NCBI GenBank assembly: GCA_902702965.1
Contig: CACRXP010000020.1
Location: 1,892,823 to 1,956,822 of the forward strand
DNA from: Spirometra erinaceieuropaei
Taxonomy: Eukaryota; Platyhelminthes; Cestoda; Diphyllobothriidea; Diphyllobothriidae
Direction of reading: 5' to 3'
DNA length: 64,000 bases
A model generated the notes under the pieces. That model saw nothing but the letters and a program-made list of their open reading frames with translations. It had not been told where the DNA came from and ran no database searches. A program made the translations under genes and the position numbers. Within the stretch, counting starts at the first letter, position 1, and every line of letters begins with the position of its first letter. Shown here one piece after another: positions 41,893-53,840 of this stretch.

Positions 41893-42869
41893 GTAGTGCA
41901 GGTGGGCTAGCTCATGAAATGTCAACCGGAATTCTGAAATGCGTTTTCGTTTCGAAAAGGATAAATTAGATAGGGTTGCAAAGCTTGTCGTCATGAAGCA
42001 CAATTCTATAATTATTCAGTTACCTCAGGATGCCGGCCTTCGGATAAACTTCTTTGCGGCTACATGCAGAAAACATATTCTTTAATAAAGGACTACTGAA
42101 ATAGCATGCATTTTTCCTTCTGATTTTCAGCGCTCTTAAACATTCAATTATATTTCATGGGCAGCATGCATAAAAATGTTCATTCTTCTGTTCTTTCGGT
42201 AGAAAATTACGTCTTCTACAAATGCGGTACTCAAAGAAAGTGTACATTTCGGTTTTAAAAAAGTTGCTGATTGTGACATCATTTAATACCGTGAAATGGC
42301 CGTTCATATAACGTCATGGCTTGTAAGGTTACACAATATGGTAAAAGTCCCCTGTTAAATTTTATGAGCACCAAGATGTTTTCCTCTTTTTATCGTAGAA
42401 AAATATACGGTTTTCCGTAGGCAGAAGATATACGGATTGTAGTTTGGAAACCTTGAATGCAAATATAACGACAGGTCGGTTTCAAAATTATTCGGGAATC
42501 AAAAATGTCTATAAAAACCAAAATGTACACATTTTTTGAGCACCGCATTTAAAGAAGACGTAATTTTCTACCGAATGAGCCGAAGTAGGAATATTCGTAT
42601 TAGTTTTTTCCATGAAAATATGATTCGATTTTTAAGGGCATCGAAAATCAATAGGAGAAATTCATACCATTTAAGTATTTTTTTACATAGTATTTTTTGT
42701 ATACAGCCGAAAAGGAGTTATTTCAAAAGCTGGCATCCTGAGGTTATTAATTTATTACTAAATTAGGCTGCCTGGTTATCAGTTTTACAAGCCTACTTAT
42801 TTAATCTTTTCGAAAGTAAAACGCATTTCGGAATTTCGATTAACATCTCACGAGTTAGCCCGCTTACTG
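41893..42869. mobile_element. Foldback MITE, subfamily B, full length
   Basis: Left: CAGGTGGGCTAGCTCATGAA, GCGTTTTCGTTTCGAAAAGG, GGATGCCGGCCTTCG. Right, inverted: AAAGCTGGCATCCTGAGG near 42727, ATTTAATCTTTTCGAAAGTA near 42799, ACATCTCACGAGTTAGCCCG, CTTACTG followed by TA. It is a good reference copy for the subfamily. Confidence 0.87.
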
Positions 42870-43026
42870 TAAATCAGCGATAAAAAATCATTGATGCCCT
42901 TCTAATATCCATACAAGTTATAAAATGACCGCTTTTATTCTAAATTTTATTTAACTTTGACTTAGACAACAATAATATCAGTTTGTCACCTTCTTGCGAT
43001 AATGCCATAAACAATTTGCTAGTTTA

Positions 43027-43520
43027 TTTCACGAAAAAGCCTAATCGTTTTATAAGACAGTTCGTAAAAGTGACGTGATTTTTGCACGAACTTCTTAATC
43101 AGCAGTAGGAAAATGTTGTGAATATGTTGTACACGATTGGCAACATGATTCGAATCTCGATTTGTTAAATTTTCAGAAAAATAAAAACGTTATCCGGTAG
43201 GCTACATGGGTGTGGTGGTGATATTGGATTGTGTCTCGGTTACTATCTCCATAATTAAGGTCAGCTACTCACGGATTGCTTGCCATTTTCAGTCGGGTTA
43301 TAACCAATCCAAAAACATCGGAAGATTATTTCACGAAAAGGCCGAATCGTTTTTAAGACAGGTTGTTGAAATGGCGCGATTTTAGCACAACCTTCTTAAT
43401 CAACAGTAGAAATATGTTGGGAATATTTTGCAACAATTGGCAACATGATTCGAAACCACAATTTTTAAATTTTCAGAAAAACAAAAAGGTAATGAAGTAG
43501 ACCACATGGGTGTTGCTATC
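43027..43520 (+). repeat. Direct repeat, two ~190 bp units, period about 303 bp
   Basis: Unit 1 (about 43027-43215) and unit 2 (about 43330-43520) share ATTTCACGAAAA, TTGGCAACATGATTCGAA, TAAATTTTCAGAAAAA and CACATGGGTGT or CTACATGGGTGT in order. The open frame at 43506-43730 begins in the last motif and has no support. Confidence 0.8.
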
Positions 43521-43729
43521 TCCAAAATTGGCGTCGACTACCATGGTGGTGGAGTAATTACTCACTGGATGCTTGATATAACCAATCCAAGTGCAGAAAC
43601 ACCAGCATCCTGGTGTCCACTGAGCCAAGCAGTCTGTTGGTCAAGCTGTCGAACTATATCTTACTTACTGCGATCGGGAGATACTAAATTCTATGGGCTT
43701 AGTTTTTGCCGATCCGCTCCATCTGCATG

Positions 43730-44329
43730 ATAGAATACGGAGACTGGGCTTGCCCTTAAGCTTTGTCATACACCCATATTCGTCTCTTACACGGTCCTGT
43801 AATTCGAATAGCCCAGTGAATATCCACACATATGACCTTGAGATCGCCAACTGAATTCAGGTAGGCAGAAGTCTGATATACAGCGTTTAGCAGAGACTGC
43901 GGTCAAAACTTAGGAGCAATTGCTGTCAAATTAGTAAACTACTGGCCGGCAGCGAAAATAAAACCAAAAAATAAGCGATGCAGGCTGCTCATATTTTTCG
44001 TTATATGCACGTGGGTTTTCTTGAAATGCACTGCAATTTACCTTTAAAGGCAGCATGTAGAGTGATTTGTATGACGCACAAAGTAGTAATCTGATTGTAT
44101 TTTCCAACCACGTAAAGGCGGAAGATATCAGGTCGCTAGGCAAACTGGTAACTCCGCGTGATCTCAAAAAGGCATAGCCATATGCGTTTGAGGCCAAAGC
44201 TTCGCCTATTTAACGCTGTGGTGACCCCCACAAGGCCTTCGGGGTGTTAAGTTACCCATGCTACCTGCCGTTCGCCCAACACGCCTGCCAATGACTTACT
44301 GTGCGTGCGTGACTTCAAACTCAGCTCGC

Positions 44330-44330
<1 letters not shown>
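43730..44330. other. No recognisable gene
   Basis: Short frames only, and no repeat detected by eye. Confidence 0.4.

Positions 44331-44384
<54 letters not shown>
44331..44384 (+). repeat. (GAC)18 microsatellite
   Basis: 54 nt of uninterrupted GAC, that is 18 units. The arginine-rich open frame across it at 44258-44440 is a product of the repeat. Confidence 0.97.
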
Positions 44385-44439
44385 ATAACGCAGACCTACA
44401 GTACGCGACCTATTTCATGACATCTACTAACGGAAACTG

Positions 44440-44868
44440 ATTCGAGAATTTCTGGCCATCTTTAACGTTGCGCATTTTGTTCGCTCATCCACATCCTTCA
44501 ATCTCGGTCGCACAGCGAGACGCCTGGTAAAGAGGGTGCGTGAACATATGCTCGCTTGTTTAGAAAAAGGTGAGACTCGATCGATTTCAAGTTCTATTCT
44601 CTCTCATTTAATCGACACGAATCACCAAGTCGATACCAGCGAAACATTTCAGGTTGTCCATCGGCCACCTACAAGCTTCTATAAAGGCCTACGTCAACAG
44701 ATACTAGCAACGGCCGAGGTAGTGGCTATACGGCTAGCGAATCTGATGTTGTGCTGTCAGAAGGCTCTGACACAAGCGCTCTCTCTGCCATGGCCCACGA
44801 CAACCTCAAGCGATCACGACATGCCGCGTCAAGTCCCTAAATACACTGATGGGCACTCCATGTACTAA
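44440..44868 (+). pseudogene. PLE lineage 2 endonuclease C terminus, deleted core
   Basis: The plus frame reads RTARRLVKRVREHMLACLEK, GETRSISSSILSHLIDTNHQ and VVAIRLANLMLC, closely like the 20 kb copy. The CIY and YIG segment is missing: the frame jumps from a linker-like SSTSFNLG straight to RTARR. Confidence 0.78.
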
Positions 44869-44869
44869 A

Positions 44870-46640
44870 TCCAAGAACATCACTCAAAGACTCTCTCACC
44901 ACCCTTCCCTAGCTCTAAGGACCAAAACCCGCCGACATCGACATGCGGGCGGCGTGAGGAAGATGAGTGTTAATTTATTAATGGTCTAACTACGCATCTG
45001 AGCGACTTTTTTATTGGAAGGATATGAATTTTCCCGTGAGAGTTTTAATAAACACATTTAGACGAACCTGAAAATTTATTTTATGTCCGATGTTAGCCAT
45101 GGTGATTAACCTGCTAACAAAAGGTACTTTAAAGAAAATCTGAGATTTTATCATTTTCTAAACGTCAAGTTAGCAGATCTGTGCGAGTTGGTGCCCTAAA
45201 GTGCAGTAATAACGCAGATATGGATTCCTTTGTTTAAATGGGCTAAAATAGTTTTGCCCTTTTGGAAAATGCTACCTGATGTCACATAAATGACCACCAC
45301 GGAATGGGCATTTCCAGCTCTAAACATATGAAGCAGTACTTGTCGTGTAGTTTAGCATCTGTGCATACCTTATTCAGAAATAGAACGAGCAAAACATTAA
45401 TAGTTTCAGCAAAATATCAGTATTTAAATAGGCAGTCTGCTGTGCATTCATAATCGATGAAGGGAGTAAAAATTCAAGCAAAAACATTGGAAATGGCCTC
45501 AATGTATAAACAAACGCATGTTCTTACGTTTACTTTAGAAAATTATTGGTATTCATTAGGAACGTGAAAGAAACGACCAAAAGTGTCAAATGTCTACTTA
45601 GCCTCACCATGCACAAATGCAAATTACACAGAGATCTGTAAACGAAGTGCGACAATAAAGCACTTCTTAAACAGGTAACATATAAAAAAACTGTCCTTAT
45701 TGATCGTAGACATATTCATTGCTGACATCAGTCGAGACAACCATTTTTCTTAAAAAATGTTGATTGATGTTTGAATGAGTCTTCACATGTGACCAATTCG
45801 ACCACCTTCGTGAAAAGGAGCATCTGAAAACTCACTAGGTCGGTAAATGTCTTCAAGAATAATTTTATTTTAAAGTTATTAACAGACAGGTCACTCAAAA
45901 TCTGTCTTTATAGACGATCGGGTGGAAACACTGAAAATCATGAAGTTTTCAGTAATATTTCAAGGACGATCTGAAACTCAACGTAATCCAAAACGAACGA
46001 AAAGTGTAAATTAATTTAACGGAAGAAACCTTCTCTCTATAAACAGAAAATGGTATTTTTACGATCACGCCTACCAGTTTTATTTAAATTTTGTTAAATA
46101 CCCACCGGCCTCACAGCACGTCACCTTATGAAGACTTCTGTTCCTACGACCTTCCCATCGGTCAAATCGGGCAAAATCCAGGTTCTCTTGTTGAATACCA
46201 CCTCATTTAACTCAAAAGAGTCAAGGATAACGCGAAACACTATAAAACTCTTAGCGAATCTCGATTCAGCTTGTAGGCAGTTGAAAAACCGTTATATATG
46301 AAATCACATTAATTATTAGACGATATTTAGATGTAAACTTCATTGAAACTATTAATAGACGTTATTTTATTTCTACGTCCATATTTACTACGTTCTTGGT
46401 ATGCGAATACATTCTATACATCTAAAAACGAAGTTTACTAAATTAAAGCCATTTTTGACGTTTTCGGGATAGACATCGGCATTTCTAGACAACGCAACAC
46501 TGACTGTAATATTTCTTTTATGTTTTTAATTCTTTGAAACGTATACCTTATTAACATGCACATTGGACTCATGCAGTTGTGTCTGTTTGCGAGTGACTAG
46601 CAACATTCCTAAATTTTGAAACATCTCTTGAGTTAAGTCA
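44870..46640. repeat. AT-rich old repeat, related to 15-16.5 kb and 51.3-51.6 kb
   Basis: 46440-46620 is matched inverted at 51360-51500: AATTAAAGCCATTTTTGACG, TTTTCGGG, TGTTTTTAATTCTTTGAAAC with near complements. 46050-46350 resembles 16180-16440. No coding signal. Confidence 0.45.
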
Positions 46641-46984
46641 CTAACTGTATACCTTTTTCTTCACCGATTCGCCGTAGCCATGCAAAGTTCGGACGTATAT
46701 GCTGTGCATATATGCCACTATGGATGAAGTAAGGTGTCATCAACATTATATCTTCCTCGTATCAACTTCGAACTTCGGTCGGCAATGAAGCCACCCACTG
46801 AAGTCTATTTATGGCACATGTTCGTCTGAGATATTTTGGGTCGAACAGGTCCATGCCTCTTACACTAGCGTGCCAAGTCACAAGCACACGTTGCCGGAAG
46901 CAAATGGGCGTTCACTTCCTTTAATAAAGACTGCTTCGCCAAGGTCTTTCGAACTGTTTTGCGATTCCATCTGGAGTTTTCTAT

Positions 46985-47395
46985 CCATGCACGGAGACCT
47001 TGGACCGAAAAGGCCTCGGCATACTCGAAAAAATTCAACGGCGAACACCGAAACATGTATCTGGGCAGCGGTCACCACCCTACAAAACACGATTGGCTAA
47101 TCTTGACCTCTTTCCTTTGAGTTACAGACAGCTACGTGGAGACCTGACACAAACTGCCCGCATCGTGCGCAATCAGGGCTGCTGCCTTGCATCAGGATTC
47201 TTCTTCGAGTTGCCAACTAAGACTAACCTGAGCGGCGATCCACTCAAACTACGTGCGAGACACACGAAAGTTCTTCTTCTCCAACAGAGTGGTTGCAGCT
47301 CGGTATGTTTTGCCTGCGGATTTTGTCATGCCGGGATCCGTAGAGACTTTTAGACGGAAGCTAGATCAACATTGGAGCGCGCACCACAATAACGC
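46985..47395 (+). pseudogene. CR1-like retrotransposon C-terminal fragment
   Basis: Reads LGILEKIQRRTPKHVSGQRS, TRLANLDLFPLSYRQLRGDL, then after a shift near 47265 FFFSNRVVAARYVLPADFVM and SVETFRRKLDQHW. LEKIQRR, RLANLDLFPLSYRxLRGDL and the LPADFV block are the standard order at the end of CR1/Jockey-type reverse transcriptases. The catalytic part is absent. Confidence 0.82.
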
Positions 47396-47399
47396 CGGA

Positions 47400-47870
47400 T
47401 TACATTCATCTTGATAGCCAACTTTGACACTTTATGGTTGCACATTCAAGTAACATGTGTTTATGTAATTTAGCAATTTTGGACCACGTCGCACACCGCT
47501 GCTCGCATTCATCATAATGTCTGCAGACTAAACATATTTTACTTCTTTTCCTGTATCTTAGGTGGGCTTCAACTGTCTGATGTGTTTAATAAACAAACGG
47601 CGTTTGTATGCCTTTAAATGTTGTTAACGTTTCTGATATTTCTCTTGTATTTCTTTTATGTTACTGCATTTCCATTTTTCCCATTTACTTCCTCTGCATA
47701 TAACCAATAGGGACTTCACAAGTGCATACCTATTTTACTTTGATTACACGGTTATTGATACATTTATCTTGTTACTCGGATCCCTGAGAAAAAGAGTAAG
47801 TTGTTATTCATTGTAGTATTTCGACCGCGAGTTTTGCATCTACGAACAATGGTTTACTAGGAGATGGCAT
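47400..47870. other. No recognisable feature
   Basis: No open frame with support. It may be the 3' region of the preceding element. Confidence 0.35.
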
Positions 47871-47874
47871 GATT

Positions 47875-48260
47875 CTTCGGCATTTGTTTTATCCACCTCT
47901 TCTGGTCCCCTTCCTCACCAGAAGGGTAGGCAGTGCTATCACGACATAGGGCTGCTAAGACACCCTAGACGGTCTTCGAGCTCCGTTATGGGTCACGGTT
48001 TTGTTTGGTGGAGAGAGACTCGAGTTGGCCTGGATCTCTTACGGAACTGTGTGTTACCGTTTCCATAGGACTTTTTGAAGTAGAGGCAGGAGGGGGGGGG
48101 GGAATTGAAGCAGAATTGCCGGGTGTTGGGACACACGCCAGGAATGACAAGGGGCCCGTGACCCAGTGTGTGGAGACATTGTGTTTCGTCTTGTTAATAG
48201 ACTCACTGAGGAAATGTAATCACTTCGTCCACTAACCTTACTCACGTTCACACCTGTGCC
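47875..48260 (+). repeat. Repeat R4
   Basis: Partner of 37795-38175 in opposite orientation. It contains a run of twelve G near 48092-48103. The frame at 48005-48235 spans the G run and is not credible. Confidence 0.7.
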
Positions 48261-49010
48261 AACCAGAGGTGAAACATGCGTGGGTACACTGCGGTCGTTG
48301 TAAACCTCGCGACGCAACTAAGCGGAAGTAAGAAAGACTTTACTAAAGGTTAAACCCACTGCATAATCTTCATTCATCGCTTACTGTTGCTTATTATTTC
48401 AGCCGTCACAGCTAACCTATTACTGCGCTTCCAATCGGCCTCGTTGGATGCCTTCACATCCAGACCACATTTTCCTCTTGAAGAAGAAGATAGGCTCACT
48501 GGAACGGACTTATTTAGCTGATGACGTTTCAAAGAGCATGATCGGCTCTGCACTGACAAAACGTAAAATGTACTTAATTGACCAGAAATCCCAAATGTCA
48601 TGTCACGTTGGTCGACCTCGTGCTGATCGATTTTTCTCTCCTCTCGCTGCCTGGGGCTCTCGGGGTCATCAACACGCTACCCTCATTATCGACTTTTTCA
48701 CCAAAAAACATCCAATAGATTAGTTCGTAAATCCAACAGAAGCTTATTGACCGGGACAAATGTGTCACTGAGGTAACGACGCACAAACAAAGAACCCTTT
48801 GTAGTATTCGAAATTCAGAAGACAAGGTGGCGAGCGCCCGTTTTCTTTCGATAAATTTCCCTCAGACCAATACAATTATGTGGGGACGGGGTAGAAACAA
48901 TAACATGTCAATAATGAGAGAAATTGAGTAAAGTCCGTCCTAAAACACGGGCGGGGTGTGGAAATGTGGGGGGTGGTGGGAGGTAATAGCAGTCAGTGTC
49001 AGGGGCGGGG
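48260..49010. other. No recognisable gene
   Basis: Several overlapping frames of 75-91 codons on both strands, none with a recognisable motif. 48840-49040 is probably the 3' untranslated part of the minus-strand PLE that follows. Confidence 0.35.
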
Positions 49011-49043
49011 TGAGAGCGGAAGTGCGCGGGGAGAGCTGCACTG

Positions 49044-49450
49044 TTAGTCGACCTTCGATCGCTGTAGGTTCGGAGTCTGAACGTGGTTCTTCTGTGCCCA
49101 CAAGATTGGCATTCGTAACCTGATGGCGGTCACTTTAGCTGTTTCCAACAGGCGCTGTCCCAGTAGCTTAGGATAGCTCGAGGGAACTTTAGAAATCACA
49201 CGAAAAGCTTCGCTGTGGTCCACACAATGTCCGGAATCTACAAGATGCGCATCCAAAAAATCCAGTCTCCTGTGCCCTGCCAGGAATCCCGGAAGTAAAT
49301 GCCGGCACTAAAATTGGCTTGATATTTTGAAAGTCCACTTTCTGTCAAAAGGGTCTGAGCTTGATACGCGATCTTGAATGAAAGCCCTCTTTGCAAGACA
49401 CATCCGGCCCGCCAACTCTGTAGAGGAGTCTTGCCCAAAACAAGAACTGG
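49044..49450 (-). pseudogene. PLE lineage 2 endonuclease C terminus, frameshifted
   Basis: The minus frame 49256-49044 gives VDSGHCVDHSEAFRVISKVP, SSYPKLLGQRLLETAKVTAI and ends RSKVD-stop, closely like the end of the 25 kb element (SSYPKLLGQRLLASAEAAAI, WSKVD). Upstream the frame shifts near 49256 and the nuclease core is decayed. Confidence 0.78.
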
Positions 49451-49849
49451 TAGTCATTTTTTTCTCCCAGACGTGGATATTACTATTTGTCGACAGTCGT
49501 CTGCTTTTCCGAAATGAAAAAAAGTGTTTAGATTTATGTCGAAGTCGATGGTCCCATTTAGAAGGAAATTTGTAATGGCCAAAGCCGGAGGCAAACTAAA
49601 AGCTCCGATGTGCTTCGCTTTGTTAGTGGTGTCGACCTCAAATCCTCGGCTAATCATCTGCGGTCTTAAACTCAAAAAACAAGAGTTACTGTCGCCCACT
49701 TAAGTAGACATTTAAGAAGACAAACGTAAATGCAATCGCTACATGCTTCCTGCAGGTTTTGATGAGGCTACGGGCCGCCAGTCCTGTTAACAGATTTTTC
49801 CTGTTATGATGGAAGGTGCTCAGTTCTCTTGCTACAAAATATGCTCCTA

Positions 49850-50640
49850 CCGTTGTGTCTCGGGACCTCTTCTATACAAGATTGCTGAATTACGATATCT
49901 TCGACGGGTACTGAGAGCCAATGGCTACCCGTGCAACTTTGTCAACCGCTGCATATGAAAAAGGCACCAGAGACGAAATTCAACCGGCCTCAAATTTTGG
50001 CAAGCGCTTCCGTACGTAAAGAACGTCTCCGAGGACGCCTTCTGACTCCTCGTGGATTTGGATTTGCCCACAGGCCGGAAGCAACCATCAGGCGCCAAGT
50101 CATGAGGCCGAGAGACCCACTGCCTCTGCCCGAAACGTCAGGAGTCGTTTACCGGATAGGGTGCAGTTGCAAAAAAAGCAGCTACGTTGGAGAAAATGGG
50201 AAATAACTCCGGACGTAGATGGCTGAGCACGCAGCAGCGGCAAGGAGAACAGACGCTATCTATTAGGTGGCGGCTCATTCGACGGGACGCAGTCATTTTT
50301 TCAAGTTCCAAGGGGTAGAATTCTCTCAAAAGCTCACATCCGCGTGAGCCGCAAGCTGCCCGGGTTCTTGCGCCAGAAATCCATCAACGAGCGCAAGGAC
50401 CTCCCGGCACCATGTTCGGTGCTGAGACATTTCCTGGGCAGGGGAATCAGCCACGTGGGGAAGACGCGGGCGGGCAACAATCCCGGTGACAGCGGACCGA
50501 ATTTCCGAGTATTCATCACGTCAAAATCCAACACGGATGATGAAATCGCGGCGATTAATTACACGGACGCGGATCCACGAGCCATCACCGCCTCATTTAC
50601 GACCTCTCAACGGTGATCGCGGGACCTGTTAATTACAGTA
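49850..50640 (+). pseudogene. PLE lineage 3 endonuclease and C terminus, broken
   Basis: In several frames: ELRYLRRVLRANGYPCNFVN (thumb end), FGFAHRPEATIRRQVMRPRD, ETSGVVYRIGCSCKKSSYVG (GIY and YIG motifs), MAEHAAAARRTDA, then KSINERKDLPAPCSVLRHFL and DDEIAAINYTDADPRAITAS to the stop at about 50616. At least two stops and two shifts. It is followed by a hammerhead motif, which gives the natural order endonuclease, C terminus, ribozyme. Confidence 0.82.
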
Positions 50641-50703
50641 CTCATGTCGTCCCTCGGCAGCTACGTGTTATATTTACTGCACTCATTGTGTCACCATTAC
50701 CCT

Positions 50704-50788
50704 TATTTGCGACTGTCTCTGATGATGGGTTTGAGTGATAATCCGAAACGCTAGGCCAATAAATTTCTTGTTCCAACGATTGCATCCT
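50704..50788 (+). ncRNA. Hammerhead ribozyme motif at PLE 3' end, cleavage site altered
   Basis: TTTGCGACTGTCT (stem I), CTGATGA (50719-50725), stem II GGGTT/AATCC, GAAAC, then GCT where GTC is expected, then AGGCCAATAAATTTC. GTCT and AGGC can pair in stem I. The core is intact, but the GTC to GCT change at the cleavage triplet should prevent cutting. Confidence 0.7.
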
Positions 50789-50789
50789 C

Positions 50790-51300
50790 TTTTCTTCTGA
50801 CGTTGCTTCACAGTCATTTGATGTTACCACCTTTACAAATTTTTGACACACTTCCACTGCATGTAATATAAAAGGTGTTCAATGTTGCACACGCACATTT
50901 CTCTCAGATAGAAAAAAATGACCTGAATATTGTTGTAACATTTCAGCACATAACCGACGCAAGCTGCCATATTGTTTCGGCGGTTTCGAAGCATTGGAGG
51001 AAGAGGTGCGTGGAGGTCTGTCTGTTAACCGCGAGGTCGGCTTCAAAAGCGGAAAAGAAAATAAAAAATATATGAGGGAACGCCAGCGTTTATAGACAAG
51101 TGAAATTTAACAAGTAAATTTTGTGAAATGGCATACTGCTGCCCATTTTATATTGGTTCACCATATGCTTTCTTTATTAAGCAATCGATTTGACTGTGGT
51201 TTAATATTAAGTTAGTCGCGAAAATTCCCAGTAAAGAATTCAAAAGACAGTTTGGCGAGCATATATAATCTTTCGATAAATAATCATCAACTCATGAAAT
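50790..51300. other. No recognisable gene
   Basis: I see no supported feature. Confidence 0.35.
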
Positions 51301-51610
51301 GTGTCGAAATTTATGAATGAGTGCCAATCACTCGCAAACCGCCAGCAATTCATGAGGGTAACGTCTATGTTAATTAAATATACGTTTCAAAGAATTAAAA
51401 AAATTTAAAAAATATAAAAGTCAGCGTTGCATTGTTAAGAAATTCCGATTTATTTTGAAAAGCGCAATACCCCGAAAACGATAGAAATGGCTCTAGTTTA
51501 GTAAACTTCCTTTTAAGATTTAAAGAATAGATTCCCATAAGAAGAACGTAAAAATAAAATAATGTCCAGTAATAGTGTTTTAGTAAAGTTGACATCTAAA
51601 TAGCGTTTAA
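51300..51610 (-). repeat. AT-rich repeat, inverted partner of 46.44-46.62 kb
   Basis: Near complement of 46440-46620 as described there. The 66-codon minus frame at 51595-51395 is part of it. Confidence 0.5.
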
Positions 51611-51654
51611 AAAGTATTGTTATGTCATATATGACGGTTTATTAACTGCCTACA

Positions 51655-51995
51655 TGCAGAGTGTAGACTCCAAAGCAGTTTTCGAAAATATAAATTAAGT
51701 AGTGTTGTTAAACTAATCATGATGCAGCATTAATTTATAATGATCCAGTTACCTCAGGGTTTTTGCTTTCGAAAGAAGTTATTTTCGTCTGCATGCAAAA
51801 TCTGTACTTTACAAAAATGACCACTTATGTAGCATGCAACTGTCTCATTGATTTTCTATGACCTTGAAAATTTAATTATATTTTATGAAACACATGCATA
51901 CAAATATTCATTCTTTTACTTATTCGGTAGAAAATCACGTCTTCTTCCAATTCCACATTTAAAAGAAGAGGATAATTTTGTAATTCAATCGAGTC
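51655..51995 (+). mobile_element. Left half of a subfamily B foldback MITE
   Basis: TTTTCGAAAATATAAATTAA, ATCATGATGCAGCATTAATT, CCAGTTACCTCAGGGTTTTT, TAGCATGCAACTGTCTCATT, TATTCGGTAGAAAATCACGT occur in the order of the left arm. The right arm is absent. Confidence 0.72.
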
Positions 51996-51999
51996 GAAA

Positions 52000-53640
52000 A
52001 TAACAATTATCACTGTAAAACTGCATTGGAGTCTACAATCTGCATGAAGCAAGCAAGCAAAAGATAAATCCGGATTGTTCCCCTTTCTGGATGTAATTTT
52101 AAGTAGAAGGCCGGTGATAAAAGTCTAGATGGCCGGTAGAAGGCCGGAGTAGAAGACGGCGGTATTCGATGCAGCGTGGTCCGAGCAATACACCAGTCCT
52201 TTGCAATAATATACGTCGATTTCGGGCAACAGCCAGAATGGACGGGGAGTGTCCAGAAATTACAAACAGGAAAGTATGCGGAAGCATGGTCCCCTTTTGA
52301 AGTCTGGGAAAGGAGAATGATATCCCATTAAAGTGCATTTGGGTTCCTTTATGTGGTAACGCAACGCGGATAGAAGTGTTTGTGGCCCAGATTTGATCAT
52401 GGTAGTTGAAGTGTATCAGCTGACCATTGTAGTTGACGGCACAACTATCACATCCACCGTCGCTACTACCCACACGCGCGGTAACTTTGAGCATCTCGCA
52501 CGTACGCTGCGGATAACTCGAAATATGAGCCGGATCTACGCTAGGGATGGGCTTTAGTGTCTGAGGGCAAAATGGTGTTTTCTAATTTGCCTAGATGGGG
52601 GCTTGGTCCTTCTACGCGACCAGAGAAAGAGAAAATGTGCCTTAAAGAGATCAAAAAGGCAGCTATTTCTTACCTACGGATGGAAGGTGGTGAGTGCTTG
52701 AGTAAAATACTTTTATTCTAGTCACTGAGCCCGGGAGCATACAAGTGAATTCGCATGCTGTGTCAGTAAAGCATTCAAAATGCACATAAAATCTTTTCTG
52801 GCCGCGAACTCGGGGCTGTTTAAAATTAAAAGGTGATATCATTTAATTATGGATTTCCTTGGACTCAAAAAGGCATCCCTATCACCAGCAATAGAATGTT
52901 CACCTTGAAAAATCCTTATTTTTTTCAAAGGTTGGCAGACTTTCCCGTTGTAAATTAGTGGACTTCTCAAGATTAGTCTCAAGCACGCTTCGGTTAACCA
53001 TTATTTTACAATACACACTAAATCACAGTACAGCAGCATTCTGATTGCCTATACGTCACTCGCCTGCATAGTAAGCCGGCTTTCTGGAGATTAACGATTA
53101 GCTTGTGCTTTGCAGTCGACATACCTTCTCAGTGGGTGTTGGTCTAATGCATTATCTCTGTTTCTAGTTCATAGTAAGTAGAGTGTTGTTCGTCGCTAAT
53201 GCTATGTGGCGTTCCGAGTTTTTATCTTAAGATTGATTCCGCTTAAATTCAAAAGGAATTGGGACTAAACATCATTTAAAAGACCGACTGTGCTTGATAA
53301 TCTTCCTTCAATTTGCCACCGAGGTTCTCGTAAAACAATTACATAACAATATGCCTTCTTATCCCTGAATTCGAGGAACCAATTGAAATGCCAGGCACAT
53401 CTCGGGCAGTTTTAACGTTCCTCTCAACTGGAATTATCCATTTTACGGATTTCTTTCAAATGAGTACTTAAACAAACTCTCCAATTCTTCCTCAACTGCC
53501 TTTTTAGAGCTGATATAATTCATTATCCCTGGTCCTTTATTTGTAGGCAGGGTAATCACAACAGGATTTCAAGAAAATGAATAACTGCTCAACTGGACGC
53601 TTTTGCTCATGATAATTCGGAGTAGAGACAGTACCATGAT
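52000..53640. other. No supported gene; one 131-codon open frame
   Basis: The minus frame 52494-52099 (MLKVTARVGSSDGGCDSCAV onward) is the longest frame here that is not clearly a transposon. It has no signal peptide, membrane segment or recognised motif. The rest has nothing assignable. Confidence 0.3.
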
Positions 53641-53644
53641 GGTG

Positions 53645-53840
53645 GCTACAGAAAAGCCGAAGGTGGCTGATGACGGCTAATAAGCCAGAAATGGTCATTC
53701 CGGTCTCCCTTTTTCGGCACCATCTCATCTACGTCTACTACTAGCCGCTGGGCAAATGCCTTCGAACGTTCTAGTATGAGTCCAAAGGCACAACGGAACG
53801 AACATGTTCCGTAACCTGATCAGTGAGCGCCACTGTCATA
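53645..53840 (+). mobile_element. SINE family 2, 5' truncated
   Basis: Starts in the body: GGCTGATGACGGCTAATAAG, TCATTCCGGTCTCCC, then the tail GGCACAACGGAACGAACATG and GATCAGTGAGCGCCACTG. The tRNA-like head is missing. Confidence 0.7.

Noticed and set aside
44258..44440. Arginine-rich open frame
   Set aside because: Created by reading through the (GAC)18 microsatellite.
52099..52494. 131-codon minus-strand open frame as a gene
   Set aside because: No motif, signal peptide, splice sites or second copy; a frame this long can arise by chance in 64 kb.
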